Part shown: positions 55,001 to 64,000 of the stretch, piece after piece | Numbering within the stretch: position 1 is the first letter of the stretch | Layout: each line of letters opens with the position of its first letter | DNA from: Basidiobolus meristosporus CBS 931.73 | Taxonomy: Eukaryota; Basidiobolomycota; Basidiobolomycetes; Basidiobolales; Basidiobolaceae | Assembly (NCBI GenBank): GCA_002104905.1 | Contig: MCFE01000332.1 | Span: forward strand, 28,983-92,982 | DNA length: 64,000 nucleotides | Direction of reading: 5' to 3' | The notes under the pieces: model-generated | The model's input: only the letters and a program-made list of their open reading frames with translations | The model's database searches: none | Told to the model about the DNA's origin: nothing | Made by a program: the position numbers and the translations under genes

Positions 55001-55997
55001 AAGTTTGATTTTCCACCAGAGCCTGATATTCCGCAGTCATTGCAAATCTGCAAAAATTTGTTTGAGGGCTATTCAGGGCCTCTTTTACAGTCTGGGGTTC
55101 ATCAATATGGACTGAAAAGGTATAGGCTAAGTCTGTACCCTCATTGACATAGTAATTTAGGCTATTTCTTGTCCAATTGGATCTCTAGGCATTTGATACT
55201 TGAATGATCACTTCTGGGATTTTGCTGGGCACTACTTCAGGCTGAACCATTGTTGTAGAGTTCTCTAGAGTGAAAAAATTTGCTTTTTTTGCCCTGATTC
55301 AATCCTGACAATTGGTGGACTTGAGCTCAGATTTTTGTCATCATCTGATGTCATTTTTGGTGTAAATTTTGAATTGTCACCAAACAACACATCCCTAGAC
55401 TTGATTAGCTTCTTTGCTTTAGTATTGTAGCATCTGTATGCTTTACTCTCATTGCAGTAGCCCAAAAATATGCATTGTACATTTTTTGGCTCAAATTTTG
55501 ATTGTTTCCAGGCAGTTTCTTGGCATATACTGTACACCCAAATATTCTTAGATGTTCTGCACTTGGTCTGTATCCATACCATGCTTCAAATGGAGTAGAA
55601 GTGCAAAGTATCCAGTTATAGCTCATATTTTTAAGGTATAAAGTTGTGGCAACTGATTCCACCCAAAAATTATAGAATAATTTTTGATCATGGATCATAG
55701 ATCTTGCCATATCAATTATTAATCTGTTTGCACATTCTGCTACTCTATTTTGCTGTGGGGAATATGGTACAGTGATCTCTTGCTTTATCCCATGAATTTT
55801 TCAGGAGTGGATGAAGAGTTTTAAGGTATATTCTCCACTATTGTGACAGCAAATTTTCTTGATTTGTTCACTAGTTTCTCTCTCTACCATAGCTTTAAAC
55901 TCCCTGAGCTTTGACAGAGTTTCTTCCTTTCTCTCCATGAAATAGACCCAAGTGTATTGTGTATAATCATTGATAAACCTGTTTCAATGCTTCATTC
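55001..55997 (-). pseudogene. Copia-1a integrase and RT N-terminal linker
   Basis: The integrase core pieces read FINDYTQYTWVYFMERKEETL, a VPYSPQQNRVAE block (normally 'NGVAE', here Gly lost) and MARSMIHDQKLFYNFWVES. A C-terminal STPFEAWYGYRPSAEHLRIF and GYCNESKAYRCYNTKAKK follow, then a linker with RDVLFGDNSKFTPKM and SDDDKNLSSSPPIVRIES. Stops and shifts break it near 55800 and 55480. It ends at the copia-1b LTR, where the upstream part of the integrase is displaced out of the window. Confidence 0.85.
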
Positions 55998-56344
55998 TGT
56001 TGTAAAAATATGTAATTCTACCTGAATATTCACCTAACTTGGTCACTTAGATCATTACCTTCAAATCCTAGAGAATGCTGACCCAATTCCTTGTTGGGAT
56101 TCATTTTGAATATTTTCACAAAAATACCAGGTACCCAGAACATGAAAATTCTCAAAGTTGTCTAAACAGCCCCAAACTTTGCACACATGTTCTTGGGACC
56201 TTTCTTAACCTTTTCTATGCATTTGTAATCCAAGGCCATGTAAAAGTATAAATACTACTTTTACATTCAATAAATCATAAGTGACAACCACATAATCAAC
56301 TTGTCCTCCCAGTCACTTCCAATATCTCCAAGACTCTTACAACA
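55998..56344 (+). repeat. Copia-1b 5' LTR
   Basis: 347 bp from TGTTGTAAAAATATG to CTCTTACAACA. A TATA-like stretch (GTATAAATAC) near 56245 is a plausible promoter core. The bases after 56344, GGTTATGAGCCC, are the likely primer site. Confidence 0.85.
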
Positions 56345-56375
56345 GGTTATGAGCCCTAAGCTGTCACTCTCTTCA

Positions 56376-57180
56376 ATGTATACTACTGCTATTACTGGAA
56401 CTTTTCCCTTTGCTGAAAAGTTGGATGGATCTATCTACAAAGTGTAGAAGGTGAAGATGAAGATGCTGCTACAAGAAAGAGGTCTTTGGGATATTGTCAT
56501 GGGAGAAGAATGCCCTCCTATAAGTGTGGGAGAGGAAGCCTTAAAGTACCAGAAGAAAGAACAAAGTGCCTTTAGCTGCATTTGCCTTAATGTCAAGGAC
56601 AAATTGCCAATTCATTGCTCAAGAGCAAATGTGGCTCAGAATGCCTGGAAGGTGTTAGAAGACACCTACCAGTCAGGTTCAGCTGCTAAGAAAATGTATC
56701 TGAGACAAAAATTCTTTACTACAAAGATGCTGCCAGGAGAACAAATGAAAAATCTAATTAGCGGAATTACCTTGCTGGTAGATGAAATGGAATCTGTGGG
56801 CAAACCAACTACTGATGAGGATGTGATATTACCATCCTGAATAGCCTGATAGACAAGTTTCAGGGCCTTGTATCAGCCCTAAAGTCCAGAACTGAATATT
56901 TGACCTTAAGTTATGTATATGGAAGGCTCCCGGATGAAGAATTAAGAAAATCAAGCGCCAAACAAAGGAAGAAGAAAATGCTTTAATAAGCAGTGACTGC
57001 CAACAAAGGAGATACCCAAGACCTTTTAAAGGCAACAGCAACCTTTTTTGCAACTACTGCAAAAGGAAAGGACACACATCTGACTGGTACCTCAAAGAGA
57101 AAGATAGCTAGCAGAAAAAGCCTGAATATGGAAATGCTGCAACAACTGAAGATAGACTATTCATATCTGCACTAAATATG
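56376..57180 (+). pseudogene. Copia-1b gag
   Basis: It starts MYTTAITGTFPFAEKLDGSI. A TAG at 56445-56447 replaces the conserved Trp of the 'Y-x-x-W' gag motif; the frame then continues with MKMKMLLQERGLWDIVMGEE and KKMYLRQKFFTTKMLPGEQM (56451-56840). A shift and further stops follow. Near 57045 a zinc knuckle CNYCKRKGHTSDWY has lost its last cysteine (Tyr instead). Gag would form the particle and package RNA. The same segment in copia-1c is at 16330-16575. Confidence 0.8.
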
Positions 57181-58305
57181 ACCACAAACAAGGATTCTCA
57201 GTCATCGTATATTGACTCTGGAGCATATCAACACTTTACACACCAAAAAGCACTCTTTGCACAGCAGTAGGACTCAATTTCAGCTTTAACAATTCTGGAT
57301 GCAGAATCACTGATCAAAACGGTGCCCATATTGCTTTGGGTATCAGAGATCAGAGTCTATACAAGTTGACTTATATTCCATCATATCTGGAAGCCAATAT
57401 ATGTAACTTAAATGTAGAAACACCAATGCTTTGGCACAGGAAATTTGAGCACATCAATTTTGATTATTTGCACAAAATGATCAAAGATCAGCTAATTTCT
57501 GGAGTAAAAATTAATCTCCCAGCTAATTTGGAGCACTGTGAAGCCTGCATATATGGGAAACAAGACAGACAATTGTTGAAGAGCTCAGGGTTGATCATAA
57601 CTAAGTAAAATTAGATCTAATTCACTCAGATCTGTGTGGACCTATGCAAAATTTATCCTAAGGCAGGATGAAGTATTTGATCACCTTTATTGATGATTAT
57701 ACAAGTTACACATAGGTCTACTTCATGGAGAGAAAGGAAGAAGCTCTGTCTAAGTTCAGCAAGTTTAAAGCCATGGTAAAGAGAGAGACTGGTGAAAAAA
57801 TCAAGAAAATACGCTCTGACTATGGTAGAGAATATACCTCGAAACTCTTCATCCACTTCAGCAAAGTTCATGGGATAAAGTAAGAGGCCACTGTACCATA
57901 CTCCCCACAGCACAATGGAGTAGCAGAACATGCTAATGGATCAATAGATGATATGGCAAGATCTATGATCCATGATCAAAAATTATCCTATGATTTTTGG
58001 GTGGAATCAGTTGCCACTGCTGCATACCTTAAAAATAGGAGTTATAACAGAATACTTTGAGATTCTACTCCATTTGAGGCATGGAATAGATATAGATCAA
58101 GTGCAGAACATCTAAGAATGTTTTGGTGTACAGCATATGCCAAGAAACTGCCTGGAGATCAGTCAAAATTTGAGCCAAAAAGTGTATAATGCAGATTTTT
58201 GGGCTACTGCAATGAGAGTAAAGCATACAGACTCTATAATACCAAAGCAAAGAAGCTAATCAAGTCCAGGGATGTGCTATTTGATTAAAATTCCAAATTT
58301 CACAA
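57181..58305 (+). pseudogene. Copia-1b protease and integrase
   Basis: The protease active site YIDSGAYQHFT is intact near 57208. The pre-integrase zinc region has MLWHRKFEHINFDYLHKMI and CEACIYGKQDRQ (57336-57608). The core contains HSDLCGPMQN, TFIDDYTSYT, SDYGREYTSKLF and VPYSPQQNGVAEHANG, with Asp, Asp and Glu all present. The C-terminal part has STPFEAWNRYRSSAEHLRMF and FLGYCNESKAYRLYN. Stops near 57605, 57715, 57880, 58060, 58188 and 58285 break it. The order protease-integrase-RT is diagnostic of copia. Confidence 0.87.
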
Positions 58306-58308
58306 AAA

Positions 58309-59901
58309 ATGACATCAGATGATGACAAAAGTCTGATCTCAAATCCACCAATTGTCAGAATTGAATCAGAGCAAAACTATGAAAGTTTTTTCACTCCAGA
58401 GAACTCTACAACCATGGTTCTGCCAGAATCAGTGCCCCAGAATACCTCAGAGGTGAACATTCCAGTATTAAATGCCTGGAGATCCAATCAGAAAAGAAAT
58501 AGCCCAAATTACTATATTAACAAGGGTACAAACTTAGCCTATGCCTATTCAGTCCATATTGATGAACCCCCAACTGTAAAAGAGGCCCTAAATAGCCCTC
58601 AGATGAAGTTTTGGAGATCTTCAATGACTGAGGAATATCAGGCTCTGATGGAAAATCAAACTTGGGACTTGGTCAAAATACCAATCAACCAAAAATCAAC
58701 TGGATACAGATGGGTCTTCAAGACAAAATACAAGGCTGATGGTACAATTGAAAATACAAAGCAAGACTTGTGTCCAAAAGATACTCTCAAACAAACGGAC
58801 TTGACTATACTAAGACCTTTGCACCAGTAGCCAAGTTTAATTCCATCAGATCGATATTGACTATTACAGCCAAATATCAGTTTTTTATTCATCAAATGGA
58901 TGTAAAAACTGCATTTTTGAATGGAGAACTTGATGAGGACATGTATATGGACCAGTCTGATGGGTTTGTTGACCAAGATAGCCCCCACTTGGTCTGCAAG
59001 CTTAAAAAGCCTCTACATGGCTCAAACAATCACTGAGAGTCTGGAATTGAAGATAAGCTCTTGTTTGGAATCTCTCAGTTTCAAAGGAGTAATGCTGACT
59101 ATAGTATATACTATAAGCCAGATAGAGCAAATCCTGTTCTATTTGCTCTATATGTGGATGATCTTATTATAGCTGCCAATAACCTAGCAACAATGGAAGA
59201 GACTAAATCCAGCCTATCTAAGGAGTTCAAGATGTCCAATCTAGGAGAACTCAGTTACTACTTAGGGATTAAGTTCTCCATGGACAGAAGTAGCCAGACT
59301 ACTACCCTAAGCCAATCCTGGTATATTTGAGATATACTAAAGAAGTACAAAATGGAAGACTGTAAACCAGCAGCTACCCCAATGGAGACAAACCTTAACT
59401 TGGTCAAAACTCAACCAAATTAAGAGAGCTTGGTGCCATCTGAAAGCCCTGACTTCCCTTATCAATATATGGTTGGCAGTCTGATGTATATCCTGCTTGG
59501 AACATGTCCAGTTATCTCATATTCAGTGGGAGTTGTCAGCCAACATAATCAGAACTATGGATCTGATCATATTGCAGCAGTTAAGCAGATTTTTAGATAC
59601 CTAAAAGGAACTGCTGATATCTGCTTAAGATACACTTATAAAGATTCAGAACAGGATCTTATGGGATACTCTGATGCTGATTGGGGACAAAATTTGGATG
59701 AAAGAAGATCCACCACAGGATGCACCTTTCTTTACTGTAAAGGAGTAATTTCATGGAATTCAAGAAAGCTACCAGCCATAGCACTTTCTACCACAGAGGC
59801 AGAGTATATGGTAGCCTGTGAAGCTACAAAAGAAGCAATGTGGCTAAGAAAGCTTTTCACAGATTTAGGCATATGTCAAAAAATGCCAATTACTTTATAT
59901 C
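58309..59901 (+). pseudogene. Copia-1b reverse transcriptase and RNase H (first part)
   Basis: A linker with SDDDKSLISNPPIVRIES, then RT with [53 protein letters not shown] and [18 protein letters not shown] stop follows GSNNH. Then come ALYVDDLIIAANNL (catalytic YVDD), LGELSYYLGIKFS, and a stop after SWYI and after TQPN. RNase H has YQYMVGSLMYILLGTCP, YSDADWGQNLDERRSTTGC and LSTTEAEYMVACEATKEAMWL. The frame enters the solo LTR at 59902. The three stops are shared with copia-1a. Confidence 0.88.
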
Positions 59902-60250
59902 TGTTGTACAAATTTGTATTTCCACCTAAATATTCACCTAACTTAGTCACTTAGATCATCACCTTCAAATCCTAGAGAATACTGACCAAATTCCTGGTTG
60001 GGATTTACTTAGAATATTTTCACCAAAATACCAGGTACCCAGAACATGAAAATTCTCAAAGTTGTCCAAACAGCCCCAAACTTTGCACACATGCTCTTGG
60101 GACCTTTCTTAACCTATTCTACAAGTTTGTAATGCCAGGAACAGGTAAAAGTATAAATACTACTTTTACATTCAATGAATCATTAAGTGAAAACCACATA
60201 ATCTACTTGTTCTCCAAATCACTTCCAATATCTCCAAGACTCTTACAATA
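59902..60250 (+). repeat. Solo LTR of the copia-1 family inside copia-1b
   Basis: 349 bp from TGTTGTACAAATTTG to CTTACAATA, with the 5-bp duplication ATATC at 59897-59901 and 60251-60255. The RNase H sequence resumes after it (60251-60326). Confidence 0.9.
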
Positions 60251-61069
60251 ATATCAAGATAATCAAGGATGTACACAATTAGGTAGAAATCCAACTTTTC
60301 ATGCTAGAACCAAGCACATAGATATTAGACTTGTGCCATCATACCGTGCCAGGGCGCGCGGCGCGATCCGCGGTCGCAAAGAATGATTGGGCGCAATATT
60401 ATAGCTACCAGAAGGCAGGATTGTTCTTGGATGATTTTGCACTATGCGGGACAATCTTGCACACTATGGCACAATCTGACACAATGAGGTTGGCGCGGAT
60501 GATTGCGCCAACTCGTAATGCTTGCATCACGTGTGCGATAGGATACCGCTATAATGGCAGGTAAAATCCGGTATTTGGATATGTTTCTTTAATGTAAATG
60601 GAAATAAATGTGTATCACACTATAAACTACACTGATACTTACCATTTTGGTTACCCTCACTCCAATTGGACGGTATCTCAGTGGTTAATTGGTCCAAAAG
60701 TATCCTGAAGCTGGCAGCCCCCAATTGGCTCATTGACTACTGAAAAAGCTACCTGATTTGCCATCAAATATCCCATTTAGCCCATTGAGCAAGTAAATCC
60801 CTGATCCTAGTGATTGGGCAAGGTGTCATAGCTAGCACGCAAGTGATTGTGTAGGTGCAAAACAGATCCAATAGCTGCACTGGTATTACAGATGACGTAT
60901 ATATATGCAGGGTGTTTATTTATAGGGGTTCTGTCTCAAATGTGAGACGACCTTGATATTACTTATATCAAAAATTTGATGATCACTGATTTGCGATGGC
61001 TTGATTTGGATCGCAAAAAAAAAGGGTTGTCGGGATCATTACAAATGTGAGCGATTCAAAGCAATCGCA

Positions 61070-62208
61070 TCATCTTCTCCTGGGTTTTTTTCTCACAGGG
61101 ATTACTACTGAAGCATTTGGTAGTGACTCACTTTGCACACCTATACTACTTCCTGGCTGACTATTATCTTGGCTACTTGTGTATTTGTAGTCAGTATTTT
61201 GCCTCCTAGTTGATGAGTGCAATGCTGCAGCTTGGCCGCGCTGAATTGCTCTGACTGAACCAACTGAACCGGCCTGTAGTGCCACGCGCTGACGCGTTCT
61301 TTTACTTGCCAAGGGCTTCGGTGGTTGAGTCACTTCATGTTGGTCATCATCAGTCAGTTCACCAGAAGTAACTCGCTGATGGTCAGGCAAAACGGCACGC
61401 GCAGGCGCGCCTTGACGCGTTGAGATGGCCCTTGGCTGAGTTTGATGTGATGCCGCATGTTGACGCGACTCGGTCCGCTCCAATGAACTTGTGTCTAAAT
61501 GAGCAGTTTGGCGAGTTCTGGTAGTTTTGCTCTGAAGCGCGCGCGTTGACTTGACGCGGGGCGTTCTGGTAAAGGGTGTTGGCGTAGTCTGGACTGACGT
61601 GCGCCGGCGCGCTGTGGTTGCAAGAGATGGTAGGGAATCCAGCAAGGCGTGCTGGCGCAATCTGGACGATGTTGCTTGCGGTCTGTATTCTTCCTCCTGA
61701 AGCTCACCATCTGATTCCTCAAGGTATTCACTTACCCTCTGTCTGATACTTTGGAGCTGTTGCCTGGATGAGTCCTGTGTATATTGCTCTTGGAAGCCAC
61801 TTAGCTCTACTAATATATCACGTAGTACATTAGTCATTTGAGGCAAAAACTCATTCAAAATCTCTTTGGTTCCCAAAGTTGAGGCACGAACGGGCGCATC
61901 CGGCCCGTACTGTGCAAATTGCGCGCAGAATCGTTTTGCGCGGCTTCCTCGTCAAATCCCCTCACTCTCAGCTCATTCTTGATTTCAATACTTGTCTTGT
62001 TATATATCTTTTTACATACATTGGCTGGCATCTTGATGTAGAACTCATGCCACAGCTTTCTACTCAAATTCTTCCATCTTTGTTGACTCTCTGAGGTATC
62101 TAGTTCTACTAGATTAATCAGTAGTGCCCAAATATCTGTATGAAGGCTCATCATAGACACTTGGGCCATACTAAAATCATTTGGTGAGAACTCAAACGGA
62201 TCCAACAT
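61070..62208 (-). pseudogene. Harbinger accessory protein gene (E2), one-base deletion
   Basis: It starts MLDPFEFSPNDF at 62208. An upstream in-frame TAA separates this Met from any earlier start, which supports it as the real initiation site. At the position where E1 and E4 have a TGA stop, E2 has CAA. The conserved region RKLWHEFYIKMPANVCKKIY and IKNELRVRGFDEEA follows. A one-base deletion near 61940 then shifts the frame, so the rest (TKEILNEFLPQMTNVLRDIL, YLEESDGELQEEEY, the Arg/Thr-rich middle and the RKKPRRR tail) reads in another frame from about 61920. The protein is otherwise undamaged. The role is unknown; probably a DNA-binding or nuclear-import partner of the transposase. Confidence 0.75.
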
Positions 62209-62660
62209 CGACTTTTACGGTCCGGACCGCGCTTGTGAGCTGGGGGATGGGTTTTGTCTGGGTTGTACTAAAGATGAGTTGAGGCTTGGTATGGGGACCA
62301 TAGCAACGGATCTGGATACTTATACAGCAGTATATTGGCATCAACCTGGTCTTATATGAAATATATATGAAAACTAAAGTGATTGTTGAATTTTCCATAT
62401 ATTATGCATGATGCATCTCGGATTGCGTTGACATGGATCAGATCACATCAATCGCAGATTTCCTATTTGATTATAGACCTATGATTAAAGCATCAATAAA
62501 AGTACCAAGGCATTGTTTGCGGATGATTTTTGCAACATAATGATGGGATACATGGCAATTGATGGAGATTTAACCATAATGTGTTAAAAATCAGATAAAT
62601 AACGCAGATTGCGCCGAATCAATTCAAACCGCCTCCATACAATCATCCATCAATTTTAAT
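62209..62660. promoter_or_regulatory. Divergent intergenic spacer of E2
   Basis: 452 bp between the two divergent genes, collinear with the spacers in E1 and E4. CpG-containing blocks persist near both ends. Putative two-way promoter. Confidence 0.45.
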
Positions 62661-63545
62661 ATGACTTACTCATCTGAATGGTCTTTTCTCATCAATCCCA
62701 TCACTACCACTGGATTTCCTTTTGACACACTGGAGGAGATCTATTCCAAGTACTGTGGACCATCAACCCCAATCTACTCAAGGAGATCCCTTGTTAAGCT
62801 TCTCTGCTATTACAAGAACTATTGCCCTACAAGGTTTCATCCCACCATCCATGGCAACAAAAGTCCTAGAAGCTTTCATTCCCAGCTGACAGCAATGGAG
62901 AACCACCTTGCAGAGGGTATGAATGACTTAGAGCAAGCTTGGAATACTAGGTTCAGAAGCTCCAATAGACTTCCATATCCCAGAGTGTTCAGCAACAGGT
63001 TCCATATCAGGAGTATTTTGGATACCTTCCCAGTGAGGATTAACAGACCTTCTAGAGGGCAGAGGCACTTTTATTCTGGCAAGTACAAGGCACACTGTGT
63101 GAAGTTTCAAGCACTGTCTGACATTGAGGGTAACATCATCTGGTTTAGTGGGCCATTTGCTGGAAGTAGGCATGACAAAGCACTCTGGGTAGAGAATCAT
63201 CCTGAATTCAGTAGAGGGGAGAAATGTATGGCAGACTTAGCCTATATAGGAGAGGATTGTCAGAGATTAGGATGTATTACAGCTTATAGGAAGCCAAGGA
63301 ATGGTGTGCTTAGCAGGAAGCAGAAGCTCTACAATGAGATATTTAATCATTTCAGAGTAAGGGTAGAGCACACATTTGGATATCTGAAGAGATTCAGCAT
63401 ATTGGCAGGTAAATACAGAGGAAAGTCATATATAGGAGAAAACAGCAGAATAGGTAAAATAGTTAAGATACTTATTAATGCACAGTATGTTCATACAAGA
63501 AGACATCCACTGAGAGAAATGTGTCTGGAGCATTATGAAGAGTAA
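62661..63545 (+). CDS. Harbinger-like DDE transposase (E2 copy, intact frame)
   Basis: An uninterrupted 294-residue protein, starting MTYSSEWSFL and ending CLEHYEE. It has LDTFPV (Asp121), GSRHD (Asp172), MADLAYIGED (Asp192) and RVEHTFG (Glu236), as expected for DDE_Tnp_4 enzymes. Compared with E1 it has Cys49 for Trp, Arg99 for Gly, Ile119 for Val, Gln150 for Pro and Val277 for Ala; at 99, 119 and 150 it agrees with E4, so E2 is closer to the family consensus there. No intron is needed. With intact ends and the least decay, this is the best candidate for an active source of the family, though its partner gene is frameshifted. Confidence 0.9.
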   Translation: MTYSSEWSFLINPITTTGFPFDTLEEIYSKYCGPSTPIYSRRSLVKLLCYYKNYCPTRFHPTIHGNKSPRSFHSQLTAMENHLAEGMNDLEQAWNTRFRSSNRLPYPRVFSNRFHIRSILDTFPVRINRPSRGQRHFYSGKYKAHCVKFQALSDIEGNIIWFSGPFAGSRHDKALWVENHPEFSRGEKCMADLAYIGEDCQRLGCITAYRKPRNGVLSRKQKLYNEIFNHFRVRVEHTFGYLKRFSILAGKYRGKSYIGENSRIGKIVKILINAQYVHTRRHPLREMCLEHYEE

Positions 63546-63731
63546 ATAAAGCAAGGAAAGCACTATTCTGAGCAACATAAGTAAGATTGAGTAAAATTAC
63601 CAGTAACTGTATCATACCACTGGCATCATGGTAGAAATTATAGTGCCAGATAGTGCCGTAGAGTGCCAGATCGATCCGGCACTATAAACAGGCTGGCACT
63701 ATGTGGCACTATCCAACAGAACAAGTCTATT

Positions 63732-63900
63732 AAACATCATTCATACTTGAAGCTATAGAGAATAACTTAGTTAGCTTAGTTTACTGTCCTAAGATGAAAT
63801 GATTGCAGACATATTGCCAAATCATTAGCTAAAGACAAGTTTGAATATCTTAGGTCAAAATTAGGACTAGACAGTATGAATATTTAGCTGAGTGGAGTGC
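63732..63900 (+). pseudogene. Copia-1b RNase H C-terminal end
   Basis: It continues RNase H after Harbinger E2. The last conserved block reads AKSLAKDKFEYLRSKLGL before a stop (the usual 'TK-x-L-x-x-x-x-F-x-x-x-x-x-x-LGL' end of copia polyproteins). Earlier codons contain stops. The purine-rich GAGTGGAGTGC just before 63901 is the likely polypurine tract. Confidence 0.8.
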
Positions 63901-64000
63901 TGTGAAAATTTGTAATTCCACCTAAATACTCACCTAACTTAGTCACTTAGATCATTACCTTCAAATCCTAAAGAATACTGGCCAAATTCCTAGTTGGGAT
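63901..64000 (+). repeat. Copia-1b 3' LTR (cut by window edge)
   Basis: It starts TGTGAAAATTTGTAATTCC and matches the first 100 bp of the copia-1b 5' LTR. Confidence 0.85.

Larger units (their letters stand above)
52888..55997 (-). mobile_element. Copia-1a: Ty1/copia element, partial
   Basis: A minus-strand copia element with integrase, RT and RNase H regions in copia order. It is cut at 52888 near the end of RNase H, and interrupted at 55997 in integrase by copia-1b. A gypsy-C-family solo LTR lies at 54272-54995. It is nearly identical to the matching part of copia-1b, but inverted. Confidence 0.88.
60327..63728. mobile_element. Harbinger-like element E2 (youngest copy)
   Basis: 3402 bp from AGACTTGTGCC to AGAACAAGTCT, with ATT at 60324-60326 and 63729-63731. 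Both genes are present, in the opposite orientation to E1 and E4. By eye it keeps far more CpG sites than any other part of the window. It is inserted in the RNase H end of copia-1b. Confidence 0.92.
55998..64000 (+). mobile_element. Copia-1b: Ty1/copia element with nested insertions
   Basis: The 5' LTR is at 55998-56344, followed by a primer site (GGTTATGAGCCC), gag, protease, integrase, RT and RNase H, with the 3' LTR starting at 63901 and leaving the window. A solo LTR of its own family (59902-60250) and Harbinger E2 (60327-63728) split RNase H. It sits inside copia-1a in the opposite orientation. Confidence 0.9.

Noticed and set aside
1-64000. tRNA, rRNA or CRISPR features
   Set aside because: No cloverleaf-like A/B boxes in a convincing context, no rRNA blocks and no regularly spaced repeats were seen.

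Overview
The window reads as a gene-free heterochromatic block of a large, transposon-rich eukaryotic genome. A filamentous fungus, probably a basidiomycete, fits best. The reasons are the mix of families (a short DDE_Tnp_4 PIF/Harbinger-like transposase, a Tnp2-type CACTA transposase with a divergent second gene, Ty3/gypsy including a chromodomain lineage, and Ty1/copia) and the compact, intron-poor ORFs. This is inference; nothing in the sequence names the species. I found no convincing host gene, tRNA, rRNA or CRISPR array. Almost every base can be assigned to one of about eight element families inserted into one another.

Layout. 1-5890: a gypsy-type LTR (LTR-A family, + strand, cut by the window edge) split by Harbinger element E1 (545-5782), which itself carries a 734-bp foldback MITE (2445-3178) and a 1071-bp solo LTR-A (3619-4689). 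5891-12112: decayed gypsy-A (- strand) with both LTRs, polypurine tract and primer-binding site. 12113-17420: CACTA transposase scraps separated by two nested, decayed copia elements (- strand). 17421-26761: CACTA-X, whose transposase has been replaced by gypsy-B (19602-24136), followed by a second CACTA 3' end. 26762-30250: CACTA-4 split by Harbinger E3 (27101-29506). 30423-31371: end of another copia-like element. 31375-34794: Harbinger E4. 34843-45298: CACTA-2 (- strand transposase, + strand accessory gene) holding a complete chromovirus, gypsy-C (35841-40417), and a second 734-bp MITE (41059-41792). 45299-47120: truncated MITE, CACTA fragment and LTR-A fragment. 47121-52758: CACTA-1, the most readable CACTA copy. 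52888-55997: copia-1a (- strand) with a gypsy-C-family solo LTR that carries a 211-bp MITE. 55998-64000: copia-1b (+ strand), inserted into copia-1a and itself split by a solo LTR and by Harbinger E2 (60327-63728).

How the parts work together. The Harbinger-like family is the most active-looking system. Each full copy has two divergent genes, a 294-residue transposase and an accessory protein ending in a basic tail, on either side of a 452-bp spacer. The transposase frame is open in E1 and E2, but the accessory gene is broken in all four copies. Three non-coding MITEs share its terminal sequence AGACTTGTTCC and its 3-bp target duplications, so they are probably moved in trans by the same transposase. 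CACTA elements also carry two divergent genes. The retroelements all have broken polyproteins. Target-site duplications (GTT, AAT, ATT, ACT, ATT, ATT and ATA for the Harbinger/MITE group; CCATG, GTCCC, ATATC and GCGC for LTR insertions) support the nesting order. By eye, E2 keeps the most CpG dinucleotides and the older layers almost none, which suggests methylation-linked C-to-T decay.
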